Positions 45,035 to 53,271 of a stretch of DNA of 64,000 nucleotides are shown here, piece after piece; positions within the stretch are counted from its first letter, which is position 1, and every line of letters begins with the position of its first letter. A model generated the notes under the pieces. It had not been told where the DNA came from and did no database searches. It worked only from the letters and a program-made list of their open reading frames with translations. The translations under genes were made by a program, and so were the position numbers. Origin of the DNA: Thermoplasmatales archaeon (GTDB lineage: Archaea; Thermoplasmatota; Thermoplasmata; Thermoplasmatales; Thermoplasmataceae); assembly GCA_016806715.1 (NCBI GenBank), contig CP060531.1:1-64000 (forward strand). Direction: 5' to 3'.

Positions 45035-45907
45035 ATGATAGTCATAAGTCTTGGGAACCTGATTTATTTTCTCCCGGAGTATGTCATCGCAACCGCCCTT
45101 TCACTTATTGCCTTTGAACTGGTAGACCGCATAAGGAAACCACGGGTCAAGTTTATTCTTCAACGGAAAGAAAGTTTTAATGCATGGATAAAACACTGCA
45201 GTGTGCTTTTTTCCCCCCTTCCGCCCGCCACAGAACTAATTAGCGCACCGGAATGTACCCTGTCAGTGGTTTCGGGTAGCTCATACCTTTCATCATCGTA
45301 CAGGAAGCGTGATCCCTCATATTTTATTGCCATATTTATGCCATATCTGCATAAGTTTTCTCAAGAGCAGGCGGCAAAAAATGTTCCACGCGAAAAGTTA
45401 CTTCCTATGGAGCATTTCTATAATGATACAACATTTTACGTCTACAGGACAGCCTTTTCGATCATAGTTTGGAGCGGGGCATTCCTCCTGATAACTCCGT
45501 TCAGATACCTGCGCTTATTTCTTCCCAACTTTGGAACTGGCATTGACCTCCTGGTTGACGTTATCATGGGTGTTTCAATATTCGAAGCAATAGTAACTGC
45601 AATCGCCACATCGAAGGGCAGGAATTATTCGTGGATTCTTGTTACGGAACTCCTTGTTATAGTTGTTGCATCAGCATCACTTTTCTCTCCCGCGATGTCG
45701 TGGTTCAGGCTTGAACCCATCCTGACCCAGGTTGAGATATATTCGCTGCTTATCGTATTTATATCATTGATCACCGTGCTAGCTTTCCTTATAGGAAAGA
45801 AATTATACACATTCAGGGTTTCGTTCGTCCTCACAATACTGGTATATTCATTATTTACACTGACAACAGTGATAAACATAATCATTTTTATAAAGGGTAA
45901 AATCTGA
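45035..45907 (+). CDS. Multi-pass membrane protein of unknown function
   Basis: 290 residues. One N-terminal hydrophobic segment (about 8-28) is followed by a soluble stretch of about 100 residues, then roughly five membrane helices between 135 and 288. No transport or enzyme motif was recognised. A TATA-like TTAATATATAAATG at about 44979-44992 precedes it. Convergent with the acyl-CoA dehydrogenase gene, with a four-base gap. Confidence 0.65.
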   Translation: MIVISLGNLIYFLPEYVIATALSLIAFELVDRIRKPRVKFILQRKESFNAWIKHCSVLFSPLPPATELISAPECTLSVVSGSSYLSSSYRKRDPSYFIAIFMPYLHKFSQEQAAKNVPREKLLPMEHFYNDTTFYVYRTAFSIIVWSGAFLLITPFRYLRLFLPNFGTGIDLLVDVIMGVSIFEAIVTAIATSKGRNYSWILVTELLVIVVASASLFSPAMSWFRLEPILTQVEIYSLLIVFISLITVLAFLIGKKLYTFRVSFVLTILVYSLFTLTTVINIIIFIKGKI

Positions 45908-45911
45908 ATTA

Positions 45912-47552
45912 TCAGTCACTGGGTCCAATGCCTATCAGGTCACCATGGGTCGTAAGCGTTCCGGTTTTATAATCCAGCTTGGCTACAAATCTTCTGTAAT
46001 ATAGTTCTGCAACCCTGAAGATGCGATCAGAGCCCAGTTTATCAGATGCATCGAGGAGCAGAACGACAGCAGTGGCATGTCCAATTGAATTGAGGGTGTC
46101 CTTTGCAAAGAACTGCACATTCGCTTCATCCATTTTAGATAATGAGTTCGAGGTATTCTTTATGCTTGAAAGACATGCGTCAAGCATATCCTTGCCGTGT
46201 TTGATCCTTAATGACATTGATTCAAGATCCGCTATCAGCGTCAGGTGGGCACCTTTTTTGGCCATGGACTCCAGCATATCTATGGCCTGGATATTGCTCG
46301 GCCCTTCCCAGATCGGAGTTATCAAAGCTTCCCTGTGAAGTCTCTCGATTGGGAATTCTCTCAGGAACCCAATGCCCCCATGCAACTGCATCGCCATTTC
46401 CGTAACGTACGATGCCATATCTGCTGTCAGGTTCTTGGCAAGGTGGGTAAGCATCCTGGCGTAATGGTACCCCTGAGTGTACGGAGGGGTATCGGTGTAT
46501 GAATTCTGGAACTCATCAACTGCCTTGAGGGCCAGAATCATTGTGCCCTCAATGTAAATTTCCATGTCCAGCAGATCCCGTATGACCAGGGGATGATCGA
46601 TTAATTTCTTCCCAAAGGTACTTCTAAGCGTTGAATAATAGTAAGCTTCCAGATAGGCTTTTCTTGCGACCCCTAGTGCTCCAAACGCGTTTGACAGCCT
46701 GGATATCATAAGATTCTCCATTATGTAATAAATGCCCTTCGATAGCTCACCTACCGTTTCTGCTTCAGTGTCCCTGAATATCACCTCACCCGTAGGCACG
46801 CTTGCAGTCGCGCTCTTGTCCTTCAGCCTGCGGACCTCAAAATTTCTCTCTCCGGATTTTCTGAATTCGGGAATAAGGAACAGACCAAGTCCCTTTGCAC
46901 CTGAGGTGGAAGAATTGAAGCGAGCGGACACTATTGCGTAATCCGCGAGCCCCGCATCGCTTGCAAAGTATTTCGTGTCTCCATTCAGGACCCATCTACC
47001 CTCTCTGTTATCTGCTCTTACTGTATTTGCCCCCAGATCACTGCCTCCCTGTATTTCAGTGAACCATGTTGCTCCGTATTTTTCATCCGCTACCGAACCG
47101 GTCAGCGCCGGAATCAAGCGCTTCTGCTCCTTGCTGCCATACTTAAACAATGCGTAAGCTGTCTGGTTTGTGACTGTAAGAACACATGCAATGCCCGGAT
47201 CTGAGATGAGATATATACCTGCGAAGTGTTTGTGCCAGCTCCCCTCCTCATATGGAAATCTGTTTATCCCAAAATCACGGACCAGGTGCATAAGAGCATA
47301 CCTCTCTGCAGGATCAAGCAAGACAGCGTCGGTCCTGTTGCCATTTATGTCCCACACTACATGTTCAGGTCTGGCATGCTTGTCGACGTAGTCTGCAATC
47401 TCATAAAGGTCGGATCCTGCGTATTCTCCGAGGGCACTGAAACATGAAAAATTCTGGTTGAAATACCTGGCAAACTCATGGAGAGGGAGATCAATTTCAT
47501 AATGATTTTTTCCAAATATATTCGAAAGGCTAGAGAATGCAGTTTTTTTCAT
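45912..47552 (-). CDS. Acyl-CoA dehydrogenase family flavoprotein
   Basis: FAD enzyme of 546 residues, longer than the usual 380 and closer to AidB-like/long acyl-CoA dehydrogenases. It has ATWFTEIQGGSDLGANTVRA (substrate/flavin segment near 155), GLGLFLIPEF, FGKKLIDHPLVIRDLLDMEI and MQLHGGIGFLREFPIERLHREALITPIWEGPSNIQ, the latter typical of the C-terminal domain. Its TATA box (47572-47579) gives a leaderless transcript. The second TnpB element inserted a few bases beyond that promoter, its duplicated target starting at 47587. Confidence 0.9.
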   Translation of the reverse strand: MKKTAFSSLSNIFGKNHYEIDLPLHEFARYFNQNFSCFSALGEYAGSDLYEIADYVDKHARPEHVVWDINGNRTDAVLLDPAERYALMHLVRDFGINRFPYEEGSWHKHFAGIYLISDPGIACVLTVTNQTAYALFKYGSKEQKRLIPALTGSVADEKYGATWFTEIQGGSDLGANTVRADNREGRWVLNGDTKYFASDAGLADYAIVSARFNSSTSGAKGLGLFLIPEFRKSGERNFEVRRLKDKSATASVPTGEVIFRDTEAETVGELSKGIYYIMENLMISRLSNAFGALGVARKAYLEAYYYSTLRSTFGKKLIDHPLVIRDLLDMEIYIEGTMILALKAVDEFQNSYTDTPPYTQGYHYARMLTHLAKNLTADMASYVTEMAMQLHGGIGFLREFPIERLHREALITPIWEGPSNIQAIDMLESMAKKGAHLTLIADLESMSLRIKHGKDMLDACLSSIKNTSNSLSKMDEANVQFFAKDTLNSIGHATAVVLLLDASDKLGSDRIFRVAELYYRRFVAKLDYKTGTLTTHGDLIGIGPSD

Positions 47553-47594
47553 ACAGGCAAAATTGATTACAGTATTAACGGATTTCGATCCTGT

Positions 47595-48837
47595 GGGCTT
47601 GTCAATTTTTCGTTTATTTTCGTTGGATCATTCAGGGAAGATTTATTTAGGATAAGAATATATGAACATGTGTATGCATACAAGGCTGTGAAGCAGGATT
47701 TCATTGCTTCTGACAACCTGCTTGTATTGATGCATAAATTCACCGGGATGGTAAATCTCGTGATTGACATCATGATCGAGAAGAATCTCACATCTAGGAA
47801 TTCTGTATCCAGGGAGGTTTACCATGAACTCAAGGAGTACAATATACCCTCATATTATTATCCTGAAGCCATCAACAAGGCAGTTGCACTCGTAAAGACA
47901 TACAGGAAGAGACTGAAGAAGAAGCAGAAAGCAACCATACCCCATGTTGAGAAGCCCATGCTTGCCACATATTACGGTTTCAAGATAAGCAATGGTAATC
48001 TCATGATTCCCGTTGCAGCCAGGACATACGAATCCATACCGCTTAATGCACATACCCGGAAGGTCATATCGGCGGTGAAAGTGCATTCCTTTGCTTTGTC
48101 GGCATACACACTCTCTCTCACGATAGGGAGAGAGGTCGATTCTGTGGAATGCACCACTACAGCCGGTGTTGATCGGAACCTGAGGAATGCCACCGTCGGG
48201 AATGAATTCCATCATGAGATCCATGATCTCTCGGAGATCGTTGAGATCAAGCAACGTTACAGAAGCAAGAAGTCCCATTTCCACAGGAACGACATGAGAA
48301 TACAGAAAAAGATTGCATCAAAGTATGGGAAGAGGGAAAAGAACAGGACAGCACAGATCATACACATGACAAGCAAAAAAATAGTCATGAATGCTGTTCA
48401 GAACAGGGAAATGATCGTCCTTGAGAATGTGAAGGGTCTCATAAACATGACAGGGAAGGGCGACGGTAGAGGAAACAATTACAGGTTCCTCCTGCACAAT
48501 GCCTTTCCATATGGTATGCTTGCATCCCAGATAATGTACAAGGGGGCATGGGAAGGTCTCACTGTCATTGAATTATCAAGAAAGGAAACAAGGTATACCA
48601 GCAAGGAATGCTCGGCATGTGGGTCACTGACCCGAATAGAGCATGACAGGATGCTGAAATGTGATTCCTGCGGTCTTGAGATAGACCGGGATGTGAATGC
48701 CTGCATTAACATTGCAGGCAGGGGTCGGACAAGGCTGAAACGATCCTTTAAAGGCCTGCCAGTTGAAGCTGTGAAGCAGTCAAAAGATGCGGAGCAGATG
48801 GCAGGAAGTCAAGTATCAACGAGTATTTGACGAAGTC
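47595..48837 (+). mobile_element. TnpB element, copy 2, complete with 8-bp target duplication
   Basis: 1243-bp element, same length as copy 1 once its nested IS is removed. It begins GGGCTTGTCAATTTTTCG and ends TATTTGACGAAGTC. GATCCTGT occurs directly before (47587-47594) and directly after (48838-48845), a perfect 8-bp direct repeat consistent with a staggered-cut target duplication. The ends are imperfect inverted repeats sharing TTGTCAA and CGTTGAT-type blocks. Only the tnpB gene is inside, so mobility would have to be provided in trans. Confidence 0.88.
47670..48830 (+). CDS. tnpB: TnpB-family RNA-guided nuclease, copy 2
   Basis: 386-residue TnpB, nearly identical to copy 1, started at the same GTG (an upstream in-frame extension to 47478 lies outside the element and is not part of the gene). 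RuvC residues (D in GVDRN, E in VLENVKG, D in DRDVNACINIA) and the four zinc-finger cysteines are intact. The reading frame runs to within seven bases of the element's right end, ending VSTSI. Any guide RNA must therefore overlap the coding 3' end and continue into flanking DNA, as is known for IS200/IS605 TnpB. Confidence 0.9.
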   Translation: MYAYKAVKQDFIASDNLLVLMHKFTGMVNLVIDIMIEKNLTSRNSVSREVYHELKEYNIPSYYYPEAINKAVALVKTYRKRLKKKQKATIPHVEKPMLATYYGFKISNGNLMIPVAARTYESIPLNAHTRKVISAVKVHSFALSAYTLSLTIGREVDSVECTTTAGVDRNLRNATVGNEFHHEIHDLSEIVEIKQRYRSKKSHFHRNDMRIQKKIASKYGKREKNRTAQIIHMTSKKIVMNAVQNREMIVLENVKGLINMTGKGDGRGNNYRFLLHNAFPYGMLASQIMYKGAWEGLTVIELSRKETRYTSKECSACGSLTRIEHDRMLKCDSCGLEIDRDVNACINIAGRGRTRLKRSFKGLPVEAVKQSKDAEQMAGSQVSTSI

Positions 48838-48845
48838 GATCCTGT

Positions 48846-49053
48846 TTGATAGAGACACAAGCGGCAGGAAGCCCTTCCCCCAATAATATACGTTCAAGTC
48901 CCATAAAATATGAAGAATGCTGCTCTACCACTCCACATGCTGTTAACACGCATCACTATCTTTAGGTGTTCAACGAGTGAGATGATTGTTATATAGTTGC
49001 CATTTGCGAAAATAATGGATTAAACAGCAGTTCTCCCTTAGAATATGAAAAAG
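48846..49053. other. Intergenic remnant between TnpB element 2 and the permease fragment
   Basis: About 208 bases with no open frame of note. A GGAAGCCCTTCCCCC sequence near 48868 resembles right-end motifs of TnpB elements but without a paired hairpin. Otherwise I see nothing. Confidence 0.3.
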
Positions 49054-49506
49054 TCACTGATTTTCTGAATGGATATGAGTAACATACTTGGTATATACGA
49101 GTGAGAGAAGAAAGGTAGCAACGCTGACAAGGATAACGTAACCTATGAAAAACATGATGACTACTGATGTCACCAGCGATGCCCAGGGGAGGAGCCTCTG
49201 CAAACCATTCAGCTTTAGCAGGCGAACTCCGGCAGATGAGCCCGCTATATATGTTAACATACCCGCACCGCTTACTGCGAGAAACGATGTTGCTATTGAA
49301 ATGTCGAATATCCAATACATGACCAGCGAAATTACTGCAAGGCATGTGATAAGAAGTATAGATGCTGATGCTGACCCTGTGTGGGTATTACCTTTTGAGA
49401 AATACTTTGGAATTCCGTCATTCCGCGCTAGTGCCTGTACAAGTTTGCTGACCCCTGCGTAATAAGCATTCATTGTGCTGAATATGGTCAAGTCAAATGA
49501 TAACAA
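49054..49506 (-). pseudogene. Truncated APC-family amino-acid permease (C-terminal part)
   Basis: A 150-residue open frame covers only the end of an amino-acid permease. It begins near a segment reading NAYYAGVSKLVQALARNDGIPKYF, characteristic of the last third of APC transporters, and contains about four membrane helices. A full-length protein would need roughly 270-300 more residues at the N terminus. The DNA upstream on this strand (49507 onward) does not continue the frame or family. The gene was probably cut off by deletion or rearrangement in this accessory stretch. Confidence 0.7.
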
Positions 49507-49736
49507 TATGTATTCATATTATGTATGGAATTAACTTCGAAAGCGAAATAGAACATTACGGCGGGCCCGTAAAATCACATCAGCATACGCAATTTTTTAT
49601 ATCATGCAGATATTTGTTTTCCGTGAGCTTTTCTGCATAACTGCATTAGTCCAATTCCTTTGAATTTGGACAAAGGTGCCGGAAAGCCATGAACATAATG
49701 AAGTCTTCTGCGCAAGAGAAGATGGATGTGTATGGG
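49507..49736. other. Spacer beyond the permease fragment
   Basis: About 230 bases, AT-rich at first (a TTTTTTATATC run near 49593), with no recognisable gene. It may hold the promoter of the candidate RNA that follows. Confidence 0.3.
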
Positions 49737-49955
49737 GTTGGTGACCTACCGTAAAACACAGGCATAATAGGTCAGGCTAAGCGTCAAAAACGCAATCCCT
49801 GAACCGAAAGGGAACGGGATAGAGGGTATAGGGTTATATCCATGAAGTTTAAGCATCAGTCAGATGATAACTTCCAAAGGTCGAAGTTAAAATGGTTAAC
49901 GGAAACCGTAACCTAGATAGCCACTGCGTGCCTGAAAGTTATCGAGCGTTTTTGT
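49737..49955 (+). ncRNA. Candidate structured RNA, unknown family
   Basis: About 220 bases packed with helices. GACCTA/TAGGTC is at 49743-49748 with 49768-49773, and GCGT/ACGC at 49781-49784 with 49790-49793. ATCCC/GGGAT is at 49795-49799 with 49816-49820. GGGTATA/TATATCC lies at 49824-49830 with 49835-49841. An outer GATAACTT/AAGTTATC pair (49866-49873 with 49936-49943) encloses GGTT-A-ACGG/CCGT-AACC (49894-49913). The G-U pair in the fourth helix fits only the plus strand. A GTTTTTG run follows. No match to RNase P, SRP or tRNA was recognised. Confidence 0.45.
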
Positions 49956-49961
49956 TGAAGC

Positions 49962-51056
49962 TCAGTCATTTGTATCGCCAGTTGCTTTTGTCCTTTTCTC
50001 CAACTCAAGGATTTTTTTCTTCCTGTCTATTCCAAGGCCATATCCTCCTAATTCTCCGCTTTTTCTGATGACTCTGTGACAGGGGACTATCAGCGGTACC
50101 GGGTTTCTCCCGCATGCGTTTGCTACGGCTCGGACTGCTTTTGGCATTTCTATCATTTCTGCCAGAGCACTGTAAGTCACGGTCGTTCCGTGAGGTATGT
50201 TTTTGAGGGCACTCCATACTTTCACCTGAAACTCTGTTCCATGGAAGTCGAGAGGGAGGTCGACGCGTTTTCCATTCAGGTATCCAAGTATTCCTTTGAT
50301 GTAGTTGTTGGTGTCTTCAACCCGCACGAGAGTAGCCTTCCGGAATTCTCTCTTAAGATACTTCATGATCATTTCTTCTGAGTCTGCCAGGCTCACGCCA
50401 CAGATTCCATGACCCGTGTATGCAACGACCATTTCACCAAAATCAGTGTGACCCACCACATAAGAAATTACTTCTCCCGCTCCGCCATGCCGGTATTTTG
50501 AGGGAGTCATACCCAATCTCGAGCGGGAGTTCGTATATAGCCAGCTCAGCGAACTGTGACCGACACCATAAACGGCGGCGGTAACGGAATCCCCGGAGCT
50601 GAGTTTTTCCTTAAGCTTGGTTATCCGGTATTCGTCCATGTATTTTCTAGGCGAGACTCCTATTGTGCTGTTGAACATTGAATGAATGCGATGGGGACTG
50701 ATGTGAAACCTGGCTCCTAGTATGGAAAGAGTGACTTTTTCTGAATAGTGATCCTTCAGGTAATCGCATATCTCACTGATGGTTTCCAAATTCTCTTGTT
50801 TCCTTTGCTCCTCCGACCTGCAGTGGTTGCATAACCTGTATCCGGCCCTTTCAGCTTCACTTGAACTTCCGAATGTAACAATCCTGGATTCTTTGGGTCT
50901 CACCAGCTTGCAATCTGGGAAATAATATATTCTCGTTCTTCGGTTTGCGTTTATTTTTAATTTACCATATTGCCTCTTAACCTCTTGAAGTTCATTTGAA
51001 CCCACAGCAATTTCCGCGCTAAAAGAACTGCTTTTAGAAATAGTTCTGTTTCTCAA
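49962..51056 (-). CDS. Ada-like alkylation-repair protein with altered N-terminal site
   Basis: 364 residues, starting at TTG, with the three-part layout of bacterial Ada. The N-terminal zinc region (about 40-82) is followed by an AraC-type helix-turn-helix (about 90-190) and an O6-alkylguanine methyltransferase domain (200-355) with the active-site PCHRVI (C326). In the zinc region the usual C-x-x-x-C is YFPDC: the methyl-accepting first cysteine is Tyr45, while C49, C76 and C79 remain. DNA repair by C326 is likely; methylation-triggered activation is doubtful. Bacterial origin by transfer is plausible. Confidence 0.85.
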   Translation of the reverse strand: MRNRTISKSSSFSAEIAVGSNELQEVKRQYGKLKINANRRTRIYYFPDCKLVRPKESRIVTFGSSSEAERAGYRLCNHCRSEEQRKQENLETISEICDYLKDHYSEKVTLSILGARFHISPHRIHSMFNSTIGVSPRKYMDEYRITKLKEKLSSGDSVTAAVYGVGHSSLSWLYTNSRSRLGMTPSKYRHGGAGEVISYVVGHTDFGEMVVAYTGHGICGVSLADSEEMIMKYLKREFRKATLVRVEDTNNYIKGILGYLNGKRVDLPLDFHGTEFQVKVWSALKNIPHGTTVTYSALAEMIEMPKAVRAVANACGRNPVPLIVPCHRVIRKSGELGGYGLGIDRKKKILELEKRTKATGDTND

Positions 51057-51075
51057 CGGGTTCCCAAGTTACATG

Positions 51076-51096
51076 CAGACAAAAAGATTTTGTCTG
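51076..51096. promoter_or_regulatory. Inverted-repeat operator upstream of the ada-like gene
   Basis: CAGACAAAA (51076-51084), AGA, TTTTGTCTG (51088-51096) is a perfect 9-bp inverted repeat 20-40 bases before the gene start. It lies about 32 bases from a TATA-like TTTATACA (51114-51121 region, minus strand), i.e. over the predicted transcription start. Similar half-sites precede ssb and the winged-helix gene at 26 kb. Confidence 0.55.
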
Positions 51097-51263
51097 ATTT
51101 TTGCGCTCAAGCCTTCAATGTATAAATTCAAATTTCAGAAATTCCCACTCTGAATCCGGTACAAATTGCTCTTTGTTTTGAATTCTGACGGGCAATCTAC
51201 TCCTCTAATCTCTTAGGAATGGTTTTCAAATTTGGAAAACTATGTTGCCTAAAATATTTTTAA

Positions 51264-51482
51264 TCACTTAGCAGGTGTGGATTTCAGCTGAAGATAGGCT
51301 TTCTCATTGGAAGAGTTGATGAAGTTGGCAATATCATCATAAATTACCCCATCCTTTGGTTTAAATTTTACTTTTAGACTGTTCATTGGGGATAAGTTTC
51401 CTGTAGAAATTATAACTATTATGGGCACATCCGCTGGAAATCCTGGAATAATGTTATTGCCCTGTGGAGACCTGTTCTTCAT
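51264..51482 (-). CDS. Possible small protein, uncertain
   Basis: 72-residue ORF (MKNRSPQGNN..., ending LQLKSTPAK) in an otherwise gene-poor area. It has no recognisable domain, signal or membrane segment. No clear TATA box or Shine-Dalgarno sequence precedes it. It may be a relic of a longer gene or a chance frame. Confidence 0.25.
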   Translation of the reverse strand: MKNRSPQGNNIIPGFPADVPIIVIISTGNLSPMNSLKVKFKPKDGVIYDDIANFINSSNEKAYLQLKSTPAK

Positions 51483-51798
51483 TTGGGTACAATCGCACCC
51501 TGGGTTTTTTTATCACTACTAACACAAATGCAATAAGTTGTAGAGAACTATCTCATTCATTCCCTGGCTTGAGTTTGTGGGCTTCCTGCTTGGTTGGCAG
51601 TAAAAGGGTTTTATAATTCATCTCCTGTTGGAGCTTTCTCGCTCAATTTTCGTAAAAAATTTGACTACGCCAAAGTTTAAGGCATTGATGCACTTATTTT
51701 ATCCAACTATTATTATATTCCAAATTAAGGAAGTAATGCATGTAAGTAAAGCGTAAAAAAGGTACGAATTTTATTTAGAGAACTGAACTTTTATTAGA
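51483..51798. other. Gene-free stretch with a possible TnpB right-end relic
   Basis: 316 bases without a gene. Read on the minus strand, a segment around 51565-51605 gives GGAAGCCCACAAACTCAAGC followed by CAGGGAATGAATGAG, resembling right ends of TnpB-type elements. The hairpin is weak, so this is a low-confidence relic. The rest is AT-rich spacer before tRNA-Arg. Confidence 0.3.
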
Positions 51799-51872
51799 CG
51801 CCCGAGCCGGGATTTGAACCCGGATCTGAGGCTCCGCAGGCCCCTAGGATGTCCAGATTACCCCACTCGGGC
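51799..51872 (-). tRNA. tRNA-Arg (anticodon GCG)
   Basis: Minus-strand cloverleaf of 74 bases. The acceptor stem is GCCCGAG/CTCGGGC with discriminator G. The T arm is CCGGG-TTCAAAT-CCCGG. The anticodon stem GGGGC/GCCTC holds the loop CTGCGGA, with T33 and anticodon GCG reading CGC arginine codons. No intron and no encoded CCA are seen. It bounds the accessory stretch 47.6-51.8 kb; no duplicated 3' end fragment typical of an integration site was noticed. Confidence 0.92.
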
Positions 51873-51992
51873 AGGGGAGTAATAACCCATATTTTGGAAT
51901 CTTATGTATTTTTGCTAGAAATTGAGGCAGCGTGTTAGCATAGTGCAGAAGCAAGTGAGAAAGAATTAAAATTCAGTTCAAAATATCCCGCC

Positions 51993-53192
51993 ATGAATAA
52001 TGGCGTAAAGGCTCTCGCCTTCACCTCAATTGCGCATTTCGCAAACGATGGCACAGCCTTTATGTTTCCGGTTCTGATCGTATATTACACCGCACTTGTT
52101 CCTGTAACTGTTCTCGGGTCCCTTGCAATAATTTACGAGGTTATATCCGGTTTACTAAGCATGCGTGTCGGTTCCATGGCAGATGCAGGCGATCGTGACA
52201 ATTCGCTGATTGCGCTTGGCATAGGGATTCTTGCAGGTTCAGTAGTTGCATTTGCGCTTTCATTTGCCTTCAGGCAGTATCTCTATGAATTTCTCCTTCT
52301 CGGTATTGTAATGTTGGGAATTGGCCAGGCATTTTATCATCCGCTGGGAGCTACGGTACTTTCCCAGTCTTTCGGACGTGATAGAGCACCCTCGGCGCTT
52401 GGCTTGAATGGAGCAATAGCAAGTTCCGGTAGAGCAGTCATGCCATTCATATTGGTTTCACTTTTTGCAATTATAGGAATAGGGGCTGGGCTAGGAGTAA
52501 TCGCTATTTACATGTTTGCTGCTGCTTTGGCGATTTACTTTGGTTTAAAGTTCTTTCACAGAAAAAAGTCCAAGCCTCAAGTAATGGATGAACCTGTCAG
52601 CAAGCCATCACGGATAGATGCATACAGGGGCTTCCTACTCGTTCTGACAGTCATTGTTTTCATAAGATCCATGTTCATGATGGGAGTAACCACATTCGCA
52701 CCAACTTATCTCACATATGTGCTCAATTCGAAGAGCCTGATGAGCATCCTGCTCTCCGTGAGTCTTCTTACTTCGGTTTTTGGACAGCCAATTTTTGGAT
52801 ACCTTACCTCGCTTAAAGGCGGAAAATTCACGATTGCCATCAGTTCTCTTTTTTCTGTTATAGGGTTTTTCATATTCCTGTTTACAAAGAGCTTTGTCAT
52901 AATCTTTTTCGGCTATGCACTTTTCACATTCATGGCATTTACCGGATTCCCCGTGCTTCTGGGTTATGTGGGGCAGGTCGTTCCAAGCGAGTTCTCTACC
53001 CGTTCTAACTCAATGGTATGGGGGGTCGGAAATACGATCGGCGGCGCAGCGGGAATCGCAGTATACACGATCGTGTATCCATATATTGGTCTGGCAGATG
53101 CAATGTGGATAATGTTACTGTTTGCCATAATTTCCGGGTTGATGCTTCCCCTCTTGCCTTCAAAGGATAAAAAATATGAAACCGTGACATAA
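51993..53192 (+). CDS. Major facilitator superfamily transporter
   Basis: 399-residue membrane protein with about 12 predicted helices. The first half starts with AHFANDGTAFMFPVLIVYY, and the loop between helices 2 and 3 reads GSMADAGDRD, a variant of the MFS loop motif. HPLGATVLSQSFGRDRAPSALGL lies around helices 4-5. A basic central loop (HRKKSKPQ, near 190) separates the halves. Substrate unknown. No tight operon; the next gene starts 79 bases later. Confidence 0.88.
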   Translation: MNNGVKALAFTSIAHFANDGTAFMFPVLIVYYTALVPVTVLGSLAIIYEVISGLLSMRVGSMADAGDRDNSLIALGIGILAGSVVAFALSFAFRQYLYEFLLLGIVMLGIGQAFYHPLGATVLSQSFGRDRAPSALGLNGAIASSGRAVMPFILVSLFAIIGIGAGLGVIAIYMFAAALAIYFGLKFFHRKKSKPQVMDEPVSKPSRIDAYRGFLLVLTVIVFIRSMFMMGVTTFAPTYLTYVLNSKSLMSILLSVSLLTSVFGQPIFGYLTSLKGGKFTIAISSLFSVIGFFIFLFTKSFVIIFFGYALFTFMAFTGFPVLLGYVGQVVPSEFSTRSNSMVWGVGNTIGGAAGIAVYTIVYPYIGLADAMWIMLLFAIISGLMLPLLPSKDKKYETVT

Positions 53193-53271
53193 AGGTGAAA
53201 TGTTTATACAATGTTGAATTGGTTAGCAACATCCGGGGCATTGTTTACTGCCTCAGGAGGGGTGGTGAAAG

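Noticed and set aside
47478-47669. N-terminal extension of TnpB copy 2
   Set aside because: The extension reads through flanking DNA and the element's left end and is absent from copy 1; the shared GTG at 47670 is the better start.
49737-49955. Minus-strand version of the structured RNA
   Set aside because: The G-U pair in the 49824-49841 hairpin would become a C-A mismatch on the minus strand.
49681-49960. RNase P RNA, SRP RNA or group II intron
   Set aside because: The conserved cores of RNase P and SRP RNA and the group II domain V hairpin were not found, so only an unnamed structured RNA is claimed.
51799-51872. Alternative anticodon register for the tRNA
   Set aside because: Shifting the anticodon stem by one base gives two mismatches and C at position 33; the GCG register pairs fully and has T33.
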